A stretch of 64,000 bases of DNA from Cohaesibacter sp. (GTDB lineage: Bacteria; Pseudomonadota; Alphaproteobacteria; Rhizobiales; Cohaesibacteraceae): positions 1 to 64,000 of the forward strand of contig JAOAQZ010000021.1 in NCBI GenBank assembly GCA_025210795.1. Direction: 5' to 3'. A model generated the notes under the pieces. The model did not search any database. It worked only from the letters and a program-made list of their open reading frames with translations, and was not told where the DNA came from. Every line of letters begins with the position of its first letter. The stretch's first letter is position 1. Position numbers and translations under genes: made by a program. Shown here in pieces: positions 33,316-43,731 of the stretch.

Positions 33316-35814
33316 TTAATCCCCTTCCTCCGGATTTGCTCGCCATGGGCGACGATAATCGTCAATAGCATGAAGACGCTCGATCTTATAGGGCATGGAG
33401 GCTTTTTCCGGCCGCTGATATCCATCATCCAAGATAGGCAGCTTCGCTCCCTCCCGCCCTTCTAGGCCCCGAGCACTGTTTGTAACAGAAGCTTTCTCAG
33501 TGCCTCTCTTCTCAAACCAGAGATATTGGCTTCCCTCTTGCTCAAGACGGGCTTTATCAAACACCATCACCTTATCAGCACATCCCGGCGGAGCAGGAAG
33601 AGAAGAAATGATGATATCTGCGCGCCTGCATTCTTCGCCAAAAGCTGACGGTTTCTTGATCAAAGCAAGGGCAATCGCCCGTTCCGGTAAAACTGTCCCC
33701 TCTTTATTCGCAAGCTCAAGCCCTGCCTCTGCGCTTTTCTTATCCTGAGCTGTTTGAGGCAAATAGCGAATAGAACAGGCCTCACGATCACAACCATAAA
33801 AGGAGAGAAGAGCATCTTTGGTGATTGCCGCCTTAGTCTGCACTTCTCTTGGCCTTTCCCCAGCAATTGCCCTCTGATCTCCGTCAGATCGCAACAAGGC
33901 GGTTTCCAAAAAACTGTTTTGGCGCACACCAAAAATCTGCCAGCCTCCATCCGCCTTGCGCAAGGCAAGTGCCCTTCCGCTTTCTGCAATCCAAAGCGCA
34001 GGCTTGTCTTGCCACACCTGTTGCAGAAAAGGGAGAGAGAAGACGATCACGGACAAAGCTGCAAGTCGCCCATGATGAAGTGCAAGCAACACCAAGGCAA
34101 TAGCAGCAAATAGGGCAAGACCGGCAGGTGCCGCTGCCAGCAAGATGTCAGAAGGCGTCAATCCCACCACCCAATTGGCAATCGCCACCAGCTGCAGCAA
34201 TCCCCATTCCATCACCGCCAAAGGCAATGCCAGCAAGCCAAAGGGCACTGCCAAAACTGAGACAAGCCCCATAGGCATAACAAGGAAGGTAACCACCGGC
34301 ATGGCAAGAAGATTTGCCAAAAGCCCCAAAGGTGCCATCTGATTGAAATAGGCAATGGAAAAAGGCAAGGTTGCCAGTCCTGCAATCAACGCCGTTGCAA
34401 ACACCCCGCCAACCCAGCGCAGTATTTTATTCTCAAGCGCGATAAGCAGCCACCCACGCCCCGGCGTGCGGCGCAGCTTTTCCTTTGCGCGTTCAAGCCG
34501 CCGGTATCCTGCTACCAGTGCCAAGGTCGCCGCAAAAGACATTTGCAGCCCCGGCTCAACCACCGCAAAAGGCTGAAAAACAATCAAAAGAGCAAGAGCC
34601 AGCGCTATATTATGCAGCGTCAATGCTGGCCGATCAAGCAAAACCGCCAGCAGAAAAATCCCCGTCATGATATAGGCGCGCAAGGTAGAAACCGCCGCTC
34701 CGGACATAAGCAAATAGCCGGTGGCAACAAACAAAGCCACAAAGGCCGCCCATTGCTTGATAGGATAGCGAAGAACCAGACCTTCAAACAGGCTGAGAAA
34801 ACTGCGCAGCCCCATAAAAACAGTCAGCGTCACCAGCCCCATATGCAAACCGGAAATAGCAAGAATATGGGCAAGACCAGATAGTCGCAAAGCCTCAGCC
34901 ACTGACTTATCCAGCCCATCACGCTTTCCCACCATCAAAGCGGCAGCCAAGCCTCCAGCTTCTGGCGCCATGCGCTGTTGCAAATCATGCGAAATCCGGG
35001 CGCGGCTTCTCTCAATACTCATCCAAAACCGGTGAGCAAGACTATCCTTTAAATCAGGCAGGCGGGTAATGGTTCGCCCCAAATAGCCTTGCGCCCCGAT
35101 CCCCCGGCCCCACAGATAACGCCCATAATCAAAGCCGCCGGGCATGACGGGACGCGCCAAATCAGACAAGCGGGACCACGCTCTTATGCGATCCCCGCTT
35201 TGAAACCGCTCCCCCTTGGCCTTGCGAATGAGCAAAACCTTTCGCGGCCAAAGCTTTGGGTCCAACCTGTCAATCTCTTCTACTTTCACAATCCAGCGCT
35301 GGTCTTTTGCGCGATATTCAATCTCCTCAATTTGCCCCGTGATAAAGCCCGAATAGGATGTCGCGAGAACAGGCGTTGCAAAAAACGTCCCATGAAAACT
35401 GGAGACAAAAAGACCTGCAAGGGCGCATGCAGCAAAGAGAAGCAGACTATAGACAAGCCCTTGCGCAGCGCGTCTATAGCTCCAAACACCAAGAAGACCG
35501 GCAGCCAATCCCACCGCCCACCAGAGCGGCTCGTCTGGCACAAAGAAATAGCTGGCCGCGCCCAAGGCAAGAGTAAAGGCCGACCACAAAAATCTGGCAT
35601 TGTGATAATCACAATCAGCATGCCATTGGTCGCCAAAACCCACAAAAAAGCGCTCTAATTTAAAGAAAATGCGCCGATGGAGCGGAATGGAGGGAAAGAA
35701 GTGCTCGGCCTTAACCCGCGCTTTGCTCTGCTCAGCAGGCATAGCCGATAGCGCATTCTTTGTTAAAAGAATGGATATCGCCTCTTTTGCACCTTTTTCC
35801 GTTGCCTCTTTCAT
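33316..35814 (-). CDS. comEC: ComEC/Rec2-family DNA uptake channel protein
   Basis: The 832-residue membrane protein has the ComEC plan: two early membrane segments (about residues 70-130), a DUF4131 OB-like region (about 150-245), then the competence domain with many membrane helices. That domain holds the motif LSGLAHILAISGLHMGLVT and the segment LMSGAAVSTLRAYIM. It would carry single-stranded DNA across the inner membrane during transformation. The metallo-hydrolase domain of ComEC in classical competent bacteria is missing; the C-terminus is short and cysteine-containing, as is usual in alphaproteobacteria. ATG 35814 follows AAGG by 7 bases. It is convergent to lexA and divergent from gltX. 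Whether the cells are transformable is unknown. Confidence 0.9.
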   Translation of the reverse strand: MKEATEKGAKEAISILLTKNALSAMPAEQSKARVKAEHFFPSIPLHRRIFFKLERFFVGFGDQWHADCDYHNARFLWSAFTLALGAASYFFVPDEPLWWAVGLAAGLLGVWSYRRAAQGLVYSLLLFAACALAGLFVSSFHGTFFATPVLATSYSGFITGQIEEIEYRAKDQRWIVKVEEIDRLDPKLWPRKVLLIRKAKGERFQSGDRIRAWSRLSDLARPVMPGGFDYGRYLWGRGIGAQGYLGRTITRLPDLKDSLAHRFWMSIERSRARISHDLQQRMAPEAGGLAAALMVGKRDGLDKSVAEALRLSGLAHILAISGLHMGLVTLTVFMGLRSFLSLFEGLVLRYPIKQWAAFVALFVATGYLLMSGAAVSTLRAYIMTGIFLLAVLLDRPALTLHNIALALALLIVFQPFAVVEPGLQMSFAATLALVAGYRRLERAKEKLRRTPGRGWLLIALENKILRWVGGVFATALIAGLATLPFSIAYFNQMAPLGLLANLLAMPVVTFLVMPMGLVSVLAVPFGLLALPLAVMEWGLLQLVAIANWVVGLTPSDILLAAAPAGLALFAAIALVLLALHHGRLAALSVIVFSLPFLQQVWQDKPALWIAESGRALALRKADGGWQIFGVRQNSFLETALLRSDGDQRAIAGERPREVQTKAAITKDALLSFYGCDREACSIRYLPQTAQDKKSAEAGLELANKEGTVLPERAIALALIKKPSAFGEECRRADIIISSLPAPPGCADKVMVFDKARLEQEGSQYLWFEKRGTEKASVTNSARGLEGREGAKLPILDDGYQRPEKASMPYKIERLHAIDDYRRPWRANPEEGD

Positions 35815-35949
35815 TATGAGGCCTTCCACCGGCCAGCAAAGCTGTGTTAGATCCTACCCAAATCAATGAAGGCCCCAAGCCAGCAAGTGGCATGAGCGGC
35901 TTCACCCAATTTCAATCCTATCCTAAAACGACAGGTCTTCGATAGCATT

Positions 35950-37371
35950 ATGTGCCCACAGGTTGTAACTCGCTTCGCCCCCTCTCCCACCGGTTTCCTG
36001 CATATCGGAGGAGCTCGCACCGCCCTGTTCAATTGGCTCTATGCCAAGGCCCAAGGCGGCAAAATGGTTTTGCGGATTGAAGACACAGATCGCGAACGCT
36101 CAACAGATGCCGCCATTGATGCCATCAAGGCCGGCATGGACTGGCTTGGGCTTGATTATGATGGCGAAGCTGTCTCGCAATATTCGCGCGTTGAACGCCA
36201 CCGCAAAGTCGTTGAAGAGCTGCTGGCCCAAGGCAAAGCCTATCGCTGCTATTGCACCCCTGAAGAACTGACTGAAATGCGCGAAACTGCCCGCGCAAAC
36301 AAACAGCCTCCCCGCTATGATGGCCGCTGGCGCGACCGTGACCCGTCTGAAGCACCTGAAGGGATGAAACCCGCCATTCGCATCAAAGCCCCACTGGATG
36401 GCTCCACAACCATCGAAGATCAGGTTCAAGGCACCGTCGTCATTCCAAACAAAGACCTTGATGACATGATCATCATGCGCTCTGACGGCAACCCCACCTA
36501 CAATCTGGCCGTGGTCGTGGACGATCATGACATGGGCATCACCCATATCATCCGCGGCGATGACCACCTGACCAACGCGGCCCGCCAGACCCTTGTCTAT
36601 CAGGCCATGGGCTGGGATGTCCCTGTCATGTCCCATATTCCGCTCATCCACGGCCCAGACGGCGCCAAACTCTCCAAGCGCCATGGTGCCCTTGGCGTAG
36701 AAGCCTATCGCGATATGGGCTATTTGCCCGAAGCCATGCGCAATTATCTGGTGCGTCTTGGCTGGAGCCACGGGGATGATGAATTTTTCTCCACCGTGCA
36801 AATGATCGAGTGGTTTGATCTCTCAGGCATTGGCAAGGCAGCTGCCCGTTTTGACTTCAAAAAGCTGGAAAACCTGAACGGCCAGCATATGCGCGCAACT
36901 GATGACAAGGCCCTTTATGACTATCTCGTCAGCCTGCTGCCCCATCTTGAAGATGGCCAGACCATGCTGGACATGCTGGATGCAGATAAAGAGCGTCAAA
37001 TCATGCTGGCCATGCCAGGCGTGAAAGAACGCGCTAAAACCTTGCTTGATCTTAAAGCAGGCCTTGCCTTTGTCTTTGATGCTCGCCCTCTGTCCCTTGA
37101 AGAAAAAGCCGCCAAGCTTCTCACAGACGATGCCCGCGCTTTGCTAAAAGACATTATTCCTGTCTTTGAAGGGCTGGATAATTGGTCACTTGAGAGCACC
37201 GATGCAGCCGTACGCCAATTCGCCGAAGACAAAGAGCTGAAACTGGGCAAGGTCGCCCAGCCACTGCGTGCCGCTCTAACCGGCCGTTCCACTTCCCCCG
37301 GTATTTTTGATGTACTAATCGTACTGGGCAAAGATGAAAGCATTGCGCGCCTTAAAGATCAGGCAATCTAA
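35950..37371 (+). CDS. gltX: Glutamyl-tRNA synthetase
   Basis: The 473-residue class I synthetase charges tRNA with glutamate. The HIGH-type motif reads HIGG (18-21, in [19 protein letters not shown]) and the KMSKS-type motif is KLSKR (240-244). EDTDRERS and the zinc-region-like CYCTPEEL stretch are also present. The length is normal. Alphaproteobacteria usually carry two GltX paralogs and rely on GatCAB for Gln-tRNA; this copy, next to gltA and comEC, is the usual first paralog. The Shine-Dalgarno is weak, but ATG 35950 is the only start that fits. Confidence 0.95.
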   Translation: MCPQVVTRFAPSPTGFLHIGGARTALFNWLYAKAQGGKMVLRIEDTDRERSTDAAIDAIKAGMDWLGLDYDGEAVSQYSRVERHRKVVEELLAQGKAYRCYCTPEELTEMRETARANKQPPRYDGRWRDRDPSEAPEGMKPAIRIKAPLDGSTTIEDQVQGTVVIPNKDLDDMIIMRSDGNPTYNLAVVVDDHDMGITHIIRGDDHLTNAARQTLVYQAMGWDVPVMSHIPLIHGPDGAKLSKRHGALGVEAYRDMGYLPEAMRNYLVRLGWSHGDDEFFSTVQMIEWFDLSGIGKAAARFDFKKLENLNGQHMRATDDKALYDYLVSLLPHLEDGQTMLDMLDADKERQIMLAMPGVKERAKTLLDLKAGLAFVFDARPLSLEEKAAKLLTDDARALLKDIIPVFEGLDNWSLESTDAAVRQFAEDKELKLGKVAQPLRAALTGRSTSPGIFDVLIVLGKDESIARLKDQAI

Positions 37372-37411
37372 ATAAGGTCTGTTACCAAGGCATCGCCAAA
37401 TCAATACTTTT

Positions 37412-37440
37412 AAAAGCCAGACCCAGCGTCTGGCTTTTTC
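37412..37440 (+). terminator. Intrinsic terminator after gltX
   Basis: AAAAGCCAGAC (37412-37422) pairs perfectly with GTCTGGCTTTT (37428-37438), followed by more T residues. Confidence 0.9.
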
Positions 37441-37821
37441 TTTTCTGGCCTTCAACATTTTCTCATCAAGACAAATCGAAGCATCTTATGGAAAGCCCTT
37501 AAGGAACTTTCCTAATGCGACGTGACCTAAGGGAGAATCACTCACAGCACACCACTCCTTCCCACCGCACTCCACGCCTGAAACGCCTTGGATTTTTCAT
37601 ACTTTTGTAGGGTAAAAAATTAAATTTTCCTTCAAAAACAGAGTCTTCTCTCCAGCTATCGGCTTCAAGAGGTTGCAGTGCAGCGAAAAATGCTATACCC
37701 AAAGCGCAGTCCTAATCACTGCAGCCCGAAGGGCCGGTCGACCATACCGGTTTTTCAAGCAAGATCCGCCTAGAGATCAGGGAATGCAGTCGTCTGTTTT
37801 CAAAATTTGGGAGTTGGCTGA
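37441..37821 (+). promoter_or_regulatory. gltA upstream region
   Basis: No gene is visible. GGAAAG/CTTTCC (37490-37512) encloses the palindrome CCTTAAGG. A possible promoter is TTGCAG (37673-37678) with TATACC (37694-37699), spacing 15 bp. CCGGT/ACCGG (37734-37750) followed by five T residues is a small terminator-like hairpin in the predicted leader, about 70 nt before gltA, and might attenuate it. Confidence 0.35.
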
Positions 37822-39111
37822 ATGAGCGATAACAAAGCAACCTTGACACTTGGTGACCAGAAATGGGATTTTCCTGTCAAGAACGGAACCATTGGTCCTG
37901 ATGTCATCGACATCGCACCACTCTATAAAAATACAGGCGCTTTCACCTACGATCCTGGCTTCACTTCCACCGCGTCTTGCGAATCCAAAATCACCTATAT
38001 TGATGGCGACGAAGGCACTCTGCTTTATCGTGGCTACCCGATTGAGCAATTGGCTGAGCACGGTGATTTCCTTGAGACCTGCTACCTGCTGCTTTATGGT
38101 GAGCTGCCAAGCACCGCAGAAAAGCTTGACTTCGACACCCGCGTAACCCGTCATACCATGCTCCATGAGCAGATGACCCGTTTCTTCTCCGGCTTCCGCC
38201 GCGATGCCCACCCGATGGCCATTATGGTTGGCGTTGTGGGTGCTCTGGCAGCCTTCTATCATGACAGCACAGATATTTCCGATCCGCATCAGCGCATGGT
38301 AGCATCCCTGCGTATGATCGCGAAAATGCCAACCATTGCGGCAATGGCATACAAATATTCTATCGGTCAGCCTTTTGTGCATCCGCAGAACCATCTTGGC
38401 TATGCAGCAAACTTCCTCAATATGTGCTTCTCTGTACCAGCAGAGCCATATCAGAACAATCCTGTCCTAGCCCGTGCGATGGACCGCATTTTCATCCTGC
38501 ATGCTGACCACGAGCAGAACGCATCCACTTCTACCGTGCGTCTTGCAGGTTCTTCCGGTGCCAACCCATTTGCTTGTATTGCTGCTGGCATTGCTTGCCT
38601 GTGGGGCCCTGCTCACGGTGGCGCCAACGAAGCTGCTCTTAACATGCTTCACGAAATCGGCAACCTCGACAGCGTTGATAAATATGTTGCGAAAGCCAAA
38701 GACAAGAATGATCCATTCCGTCTGATGGGCTTTGGTCACCGCGTCTACAAAAATTATGATCCACGCGCTCGCATCATGCAGACCACCTGTCATGAAGTAC
38801 TGAACGAGCTGGGTATCAAAGACGATCCTGCACTGGATGTTGCAATCGAGCTGGAAAAAATTGCTCTGTCCGACGAATATTTCGTCGAGAAGAAGCTCTA
38901 TCCAAATATCGATTTCTATTCCGGTATTACCCTGCGTGCTCTGGGCTTCCCAGCCGAAATGTTCACCGTGCTCTTTGCTCTGGCCCGTACCGTTGGCTGG
39001 ATCGCACAGTGGAAAGAAATGGTGGAAGATCCATCCCAGCGCATCGGTCGCCCACGCCAGTTGTACACCGGTGCAACCCAGCGCGACTATGTGGACATCG
39101 CAAACCGCTAA
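37822..39111 (+). CDS. gltA: Citrate synthase, type II
   Basis: The 429-residue enzyme condenses oxaloacetate with acetyl-CoA at the entry of the TCA cycle. Length and motifs fit the large, NADH-regulated hexameric class of Gram-negative bacteria. [20 protein letters not shown] marks the N-terminal part. [14 protein letters not shown] and [15 protein letters not shown] hold active-site histidines (the second at His306), and the catalytic aspartate is near [13 protein letters not shown] stands 8 bases before the ATG. It has its own terminator and is followed tail-to-tail by lpxB. Confidence 0.97.
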   Translation: MSDNKATLTLGDQKWDFPVKNGTIGPDVIDIAPLYKNTGAFTYDPGFTSTASCESKITYIDGDEGTLLYRGYPIEQLAEHGDFLETCYLLLYGELPSTAEKLDFDTRVTRHTMLHEQMTRFFSGFRRDAHPMAIMVGVVGALAAFYHDSTDISDPHQRMVASLRMIAKMPTIAAMAYKYSIGQPFVHPQNHLGYAANFLNMCFSVPAEPYQNNPVLARAMDRIFILHADHEQNASTSTVRLAGSSGANPFACIAAGIACLWGPAHGGANEAALNMLHEIGNLDSVDKYVAKAKDKNDPFRLMGFGHRVYKNYDPRARIMQTTCHEVLNELGIKDDPALDVAIELEKIALSDEYFVEKKLYPNIDFYSGITLRALGFPAEMFTVLFALARTVGWIAQWKEMVEDPSQRIGRPRQLYTGATQRDYVDIANR

Positions 39112-39140
39112 GCGGCGCGACGCAAAAGCATACAAAGACA

Positions 39141-39167
39141 AAAAAGGCTCCCTTGCGGAGCCTTTTT
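39141..39167. terminator. Bidirectional intrinsic terminator between gltA and lpxB
   Basis: AAAAAGGCTC (39141-39150) and GAGCCTTTTT (39158-39167) form a perfect 10-bp stem. The A and T arms act as T-tracts in either direction, which suits the convergent genes. Confidence 0.9.
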
Positions 39168-39208
39168 CTTTGCCAGATCAGATTTGAAAGCTGAGAAAAG
39201 TCAGAGTT

Positions 39209-40378
39209 TCAGGGCAGATACCGAAGGGTAACATCAGCTGCCTTTTCGCTTGGCGTGCCCTTTGGCAATTGCATAATGGCATCAAGATTGCGAAAAGCCT
39301 CTACTTGCTTGTCCCGCTCTGCGGTTTGGCGCAGCAAGGGCGACAAGGCCTGCCAGAGCATCTCTTCATTGGCATCATCATTGATAAATTCAGGAATGGC
39401 ATTGCGACCAAGAATCAGATTTGTCAGCACAATGGAGGGCACCTTGATAAGAAAGCGCAATTGGGTAGAAAGCCAATCCACCTTATAGGCTACAACCATC
39501 GGCACAATGGCCAGGCCAAGCTCCAGCGTTACAGTGCCTGATGCTGCCAGTGCCGCATGAGCCCGGCGGAAAGCAGCAAACTTTTCCACTTCCCCTTCTG
39601 CAATCACCGGCTTAACGGCCCAATCGGCCAACGCTTCGTCAATCACAGGACGCAAATGGGGCACGGCGGGCAAAACCACCTCAAGATCAGGATGCGCTTC
39701 CTTGGCTTTTGCCACCACCTTGCCAAACACATCCATCAGGCGCGTGACTTCACTGCGCCGACTGCCGGGCAGCACCACAAGAACAGGTGCACAGCTCTCT
39801 TGCAAAGAAGAGCGTTCGCCATCTGATGGGCGCAGGCTATCCAGACGTTCAATCAGTGGATGACCAACATAGGTACAATCCGGCCCCTGCAATTCCTTAT
39901 GGGCGCGCGGCTCAAAGGGCAGCAAGGCAAGTACATGATCAACATAGCGCGCCATCTTTTTTGCCCGCCCCGGCCGCCATGCCCAAACGGAAGGAGACAC
40001 ATAATTGATTACAGGCAATTGCGGCATTTTCTTCCGCACGCGTTTTGCCACCGCATGGGTGAATTCAGGGCTATCGATAATCAGCAACAGATCAGGCTGT
40101 TTCTCTATAATATCGCCAACGACTTCCATCCCCCTGCGATGAAGAGCTGGATATTGCCGAATGATATTAATCACCCCCATCACAGCAATCTCTTCTAGCG
40201 GAAACAGGCTCTTGATCCCTTCCGCCTCAAGACTATTTCCCGCAAGGCCAGCAAAGCAAACCTTGCCCTCAAGCTTTGCTTTGATCGCCTTGACGATACG
40301 CCCGCCCAGTTGATCGCCAGATTCTTCGCCAATCACGATATAGATCAGGGGAACCTCTCTTGGGAGCATAGTCTTCAT
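39209..40378 (-). CDS. lpxB: Lipid-A-disaccharide synthase
   Basis: The 389-residue GT-B glycosyltransferase joins UDP-2,3-diacylglucosamine and lipid X to the lipid A disaccharide at the inner membrane. IVIGEESGDQLGG at the N-terminus, LEEIAVMGVINII, INYVSPSVWAWRPGRAKKM and the C-terminal ALAASGTVTLELGLAIVPMV are characteristic. ATG 40378 is used here; ATG 40369 (MLPREV) has better spacing from AAAGG and is an alternative. It ends the lpxD-fabZ-lpxA-lpxI-lpxB run, 56 bp after lpxI. Confidence 0.95.
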   Translation of the reverse strand: MKTMLPREVPLIYIVIGEESGDQLGGRIVKAIKAKLEGKVCFAGLAGNSLEAEGIKSLFPLEEIAVMGVINIIRQYPALHRRGMEVVGDIIEKQPDLLLIIDSPEFTHAVAKRVRKKMPQLPVINYVSPSVWAWRPGRAKKMARYVDHVLALLPFEPRAHKELQGPDCTYVGHPLIERLDSLRPSDGERSSLQESCAPVLVVLPGSRRSEVTRLMDVFGKVVAKAKEAHPDLEVVLPAVPHLRPVIDEALADWAVKPVIAEGEVEKFAAFRRAHAALAASGTVTLELGLAIVPMVVAYKVDWLSTQLRFLIKVPSIVLTNLILGRNAIPEFINDDANEEMLWQALSPLLRQTAERDKQVEAFRNLDAIMQLPKGTPSEKAADVTLRYLP

Positions 40379-40434
40379 CGCCTTTGCTGATGTGGGCAGT
40401 CACGCGCTTCAACCCATGACTTTCAGAATCACAA

Positions 40435-41322
40435 TTAAGAGTGAGATAAATCCTGCGCTTGCAAAAACAGACCGGACTGCTCGGCAAACTGTATAGTTTG
40501 CGTTTTTGACGCACACAGCACTTCGCCTTGCGCGCAGACAACACCGGCAAGACCAGCCGCCTTGACCATCTCCATCGTGCGAGGCCCAATGGTGGGCATG
40601 TCAAACCGCATATCCTGGCCTGGCCGCGCACGCTTGAGCAAAACACCCTCTTTGCCTTGCGCCCATTGGGCCCGCTTTTGTTTGTAAAGCTCTGCGACGC
40701 GTGCCAGCATCTGGTCTGTGCCTTCAGGTCCTTCCATGGCAAGAATACGCCCCCGGGCCACCACAACCCCTTGGCCGATATCAAGCTGTCCGGCCATAAA
40801 GGCAGCCTCGGCAGCCTTGGCAATATCAGTACTTTGTGCATCTGCCAGCACAGAATTGACTGAAAGAGATGGGCCAACAATCAGATCAGGAGCAACATCG
40901 CGCACAGAAACAAGACGCAGGCCCCGTTTTTCCAGAAATTGCGCAACACCGGAGAGAACGCTTTCATCCCCGCCCATGGCAAGAATGCGCAAAAGCTCTG
41001 GCAGGGCCTTAACCGCACCAAAATCAAGCTTGATTGTCTGAAAATTAGGCCGCTGAGAAATCGAACCAATACAGATAAGATACCGAACCCGGCGCCGCTC
41101 AAACTCCTTGAACATGCGCCCGATTTCTCCCCATTTCAGCCAAAAATGCGGATGATCTTCAATCTTCGCCTCTGCTTCCCCGACAATGCCGGCAATCACA
41201 TAGTCACGCCCGGCTTCTTTCAGGCATTCGGCAACTTCACAGGGCATGCTTTGCCCACCCGCCAAAATACCAACAGGCCCTCCATCGGGGCCTGCCAGAT
41301 CTGTGAGGCCAGCGTTAGCCAT
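40435..41322 (-). CDS. lpxI: UDP-2,3-diacylglucosamine pyrophosphatase, LpxI
   Basis: The 295-residue protein belongs to the LpxI (formerly DUF1009) family, which replaces LpxH in alphaproteobacteria and cleaves UDP-diacylglucosamine to lipid X and UMP. GPVGILAGGQSMPCEVAE marks the N-terminal domain. The C-terminal domain carries GQGVVVARGRILAMEGPEGTD and FDMPTIGPRTMEMVKAAG, with conserved acidic residues. ATG 41322 follows the lpxA stop by 4 nt; the open frame extends 18 codons into lpxA. Its place between lpxA and lpxB matches other alphaproteobacteria. Confidence 0.95.
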   Translation of the reverse strand: MANAGLTDLAGPDGGPVGILAGGQSMPCEVAECLKEAGRDYVIAGIVGEAEAKIEDHPHFWLKWGEIGRMFKEFERRRVRYLICIGSISQRPNFQTIKLDFGAVKALPELLRILAMGGDESVLSGVAQFLEKRGLRLVSVRDVAPDLIVGPSLSVNSVLADAQSTDIAKAAEAAFMAGQLDIGQGVVVARGRILAMEGPEGTDQMLARVAELYKQKRAQWAQGKEGVLLKRARPGQDMRFDMPTIGPRTMEMVKAAGLAGVVCAQGEVLCASKTQTIQFAEQSGLFLQAQDLSHS

Positions 41323-41326
41323 AAGC

Positions 41327-42124
41327 TCAATCCCGGTTTGAGCGTGGCGTACAAAGTGCCTTTTTGGCATCTGCACGAATAAAGTTGATGATCTTCATAA
41401 CATTCTCATCATCTGAGAACATTTCAGCCACATCATCCACGCGCTCGCTCATGGTGCCTTCGTCAGAGAAAAGCATGCGGTAAGCCCGGCGCAGATTGTG
41501 GATCTGCTCGCGCGAAAAGCCCCGGCGCTTGAGCCCGACAATGTTAAGGCCTCCCAAATGCGCGCGGTTGCCAAGAGCTGAGCCAAAGGGAATCACGTCA
41601 TTTTCAATGCCGGACATACCGCCAACAAAGGCATGCTCACCAACGCGCGCAAACTGAATAACAGCCGACATGCCCGCAATGATGGCATGGTCACCAATTT
41701 CCGCATGGCCCGCAAGAGTAGCATGATTGACCAAAATGACATGGTCACCAACAATACAATCATGAGCAATATGCGCCCCGACCATGATGTGAACATTGTT
41801 CCCAACCCGAGTGATCGAGCCACCGCCCTTGGTGCCCGGATTAATCGTCACATATTCGCGAATATTGCAATTGTCACCAATCTCGGTGCCGACATCCTCA
41901 CCCTCGAATTTAAGGTCCTGAGGCTGCAACCCCACGGCGGCAAAGGGGAAGATTTCAACATTCTTACCGATCTTGGTGTTGCCATCAATCACCACATGAG
42001 AATGGACTTTCCCGCCTTCCCCAATTGAGACATTGGCCCCAATAATACTGTAAGGGCCAACCTCAACATCATCAGCGAGTTGAGCGCCATCTGCTACAAT
42101 TGCCGTGGGATGAATATGTGCCAT
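41327..42124 (-). CDS. lpxA: UDP-N-acetylglucosamine acyltransferase
   Basis: The 265-residue enzyme starts lipid A synthesis by moving a hydroxyacyl chain from ACP to UDP-GlcNAc. The left-handed beta-helix is visible as hexapeptide repeats through residues 1-190 (IHPTAIVADGAQLADDVEVG). NIREYVTINPGT and the catalytic histidine region VGAHIAHDC are conserved, and the C-terminal helical domain follows (LKRRGFSREQIHNLRRAY). Its ATG shares one base with the fabZ stop (TAATG), so the two are translationally coupled. Confidence 0.96.
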   Translation of the reverse strand: MAHIHPTAIVADGAQLADDVEVGPYSIIGANVSIGEGGKVHSHVVIDGNTKIGKNVEIFPFAAVGLQPQDLKFEGEDVGTEIGDNCNIREYVTINPGTKGGGSITRVGNNVHIMVGAHIAHDCIVGDHVILVNHATLAGHAEIGDHAIIAGMSAVIQFARVGEHAFVGGMSGIENDVIPFGSALGNRAHLGGLNIVGLKRRGFSREQIHNLRRAYRMLFSDEGTMSERVDDVAEMFSDDENVMKIINFIRADAKKALCTPRSNRD

Positions 42125-42591
42125 TAGTCCTGATCTTCCCCAATGAGCATTGCGCTAACCTCAGCTTCAGCCACCTTGGCACCATCGACTTTGGCTTCGC
42201 ACGCAAACTTCCAGATATTGGCGCGATTGCGAACTTTATTGACGTGAATATGCACAATGTCACCTGGCACAACTGGCTTGCGGAACTTGGCCTTATCAAT
42301 GGTCATGAAATAAACAACCTTGGGCTGCCCCAGTTCCTTGCGGCTATTCACGCAAAGAGCGCCAGCTGTTTGGGCCATAGCTTCAATAATCAACACGCCG
42401 GGCATCACAGGCTGCTGCGGGAAATGGCCCATGAAATGTGGCTCATTAATGGTCACATTTTTAATACCGATGCAGGACTGGTCCCCGTCCATTTCAACAA
42501 TTTTATCAATCATCAGAAACGGATAGCGGTGAGGCAAAAGCTCCATCACGCGCATGATATCAGCACTATCCAAGCTTGTCTTATCGCTCAT
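42124..42591 (-). CDS. fabZ: 3-hydroxyacyl-[ACP] dehydratase FabZ
   Basis: The 155-residue hot-dog-fold enzyme dehydrates 3-hydroxyacyl-ACP in fatty acid elongation. [14 protein letters not shown] and [20 protein letters not shown] (with the catalytic His and, further on, Glu in [11 protein letters not shown]) are diagnostic. ATG 42591 lies 10 bases after AGGA; an in-frame GTG three codons upstream is too close to it. The gene lies between lpxD and lpxA, where it competes with LpxA/LpxD for the same hydroxyacyl-ACP pool. Confidence 0.96.
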   Translation of the reverse strand: MSDKTSLDSADIMRVMELLPHRYPFLMIDKIVEMDGDQSCIGIKNVTINEPHFMGHFPQQPVMPGVLIIEAMAQTAGALCVNSRKELGQPKVVYFMTIDKAKFRKPVVPGDIVHIHVNKVRNRANIWKFACEAKVDGAKVAEAEVSAMLIGEDQD

Positions 42592-42649
42592 TTCGTTCAC
42601 ATTCCTTCAATTCGTCTCATCAACCAGCGCTTCTAACGAGCTGCTGTGT

Positions 42650-43687
42650 CTATTCTTTTTCTGCCAACTTCTTCAAGGCTGCCATTTCGCGGAACCATTG
42701 CCGAACCGGCTTGGCTGGCACGCCGCCATAGCGCCCACCCGCAGGAATGTCATCCCTGGCAACACTGACCGCTGCAATTTGCGCCCCCATCCCGATTTTG
42801 ATATGCCCGGCAACGCCCGACTGGCCACCAATCGCGACGAAATCTTCCAACACGGAAGAGCCCGAGATACCAACTTGAGAAACGATAACACAATGGCGAC
42901 CAACCTCGACATTGTGGCCAATCTGCACCTGATTATCAATTTTGGTGCCTTCGCCAATAACCGTATCCTTGTTGGCGCCGCGATCAATCGTGCTATTAGC
43001 ACCAATTTCCACATTGTCCTGAATGATCACCCGGCCAACCTGCGGCACTTTGCTATGGCCCATCGGGCTCATGGCAAAGCCGAAACCATCCTGACCTGAG
43101 CAAACACCGGGATGGAGAATAACCTTATCACCAATCAGCGTATGCTGAAGCACCACATTGGCCCCAATATGGCAATCGCGGCCAATGCGAACGCCTTGGC
43201 CGATCACTGCATTCACGCCAATTACTGTACCTGCGCCAATTTCCGCGCCAGCACCAACCGATGCACCCGGCTCAATACAGACATTTGCCTCAATATTCGC
43301 TGTTGGATGAATGTGAGCGGCCTGCGAAATTCCGCCCTCTTCCCCGAAAAATGGCATCGGAGCCATTGCCTGCGGATAAAAGAGCGCTGAAACCTTAGCA
43401 AAGGCGTGATAGGGGTTTTTCACCTCAAGGGCGACAACACCTTCAGGCACTTTGGCAACATAGCGCTTGGAGCACAGAATGACACTCGCCTTGGTCTCTG
43501 CCAGCTCTGCAACATATTTGGGATTGTCCAAAAATGTAATATGCCCGCTTTGCGCCTCGGAGATCGGCGCAATATCGGTAATCTCCAAGTCTGCATCTGC
43601 ACCCGAAGGAAGCTCTGTTTCAACAACGGAAGCAATCTTTGCGAGGGTAAGCGCGGAGGATCTTTTAAAAAAATGTGGCTCAGTCAT
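42650..43687 (-). CDS. lpxD: UDP-3-O-acylglucosamine N-acyltransferase
   Basis: The 345-residue enzyme adds the N-linked hydroxyacyl chain in lipid A synthesis. It has an N-terminal uridine-binding domain (about 1-110, GHITFLDNPKYVAEL) and a hexapeptide beta-helix (about 120-310). The active-site histidine region KIDNQVQIGHNVEVGRHC, GQDGFGFAMSP and the C-terminal VRQWFREMAALKKL helix are typical. A strong bamA terminator ends only about 10 nt before its ATG, so it probably depends on read-through or on a promoter that overlaps that hairpin. Confidence 0.95.
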   Translation of the reverse strand: MTEPHFFKRSSALTLAKIASVVETELPSGADADLEITDIAPISEAQSGHITFLDNPKYVAELAETKASVILCSKRYVAKVPEGVVALEVKNPYHAFAKVSALFYPQAMAPMPFFGEEGGISQAAHIHPTANIEANVCIEPGASVGAGAEIGAGTVIGVNAVIGQGVRIGRDCHIGANVVLQHTLIGDKVILHPGVCSGQDGFGFAMSPMGHSKVPQVGRVIIQDNVEIGANSTIDRGANKDTVIGEGTKIDNQVQIGHNVEVGRHCVIVSQVGISGSSVLEDFVAIGGQSGVAGHIKIGMGAQIAAVSVARDDIPAGGRYGGVPAKPVRQWFREMAALKKLAEKE

Positions 43688-43696
43688 AGCATCTCA

Positions 43697-43731
43697 CAAA
43701 AAAGGCCGCCGCCCAAAAGAGCAGCGGCCTT
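43697..43731 (-). terminator. Intrinsic terminator between bamA and lpxD
   Basis: On the minus strand AAGGCCGC (43731-43724) pairs with GCGGCCTT (43709-43702) and runs straight into a T6 tract. It starts 22 nt after the bamA stop and finishes about 10 nt before the lpxD ATG, so it may act as an attenuator between them. Confidence 0.8.

Noticed and set aside
35089..35658. A 189-codon plus-strand ORF opposite comEC
   Set aside because: Antisense of the ComEC N-terminal region; no start signal and no domain.
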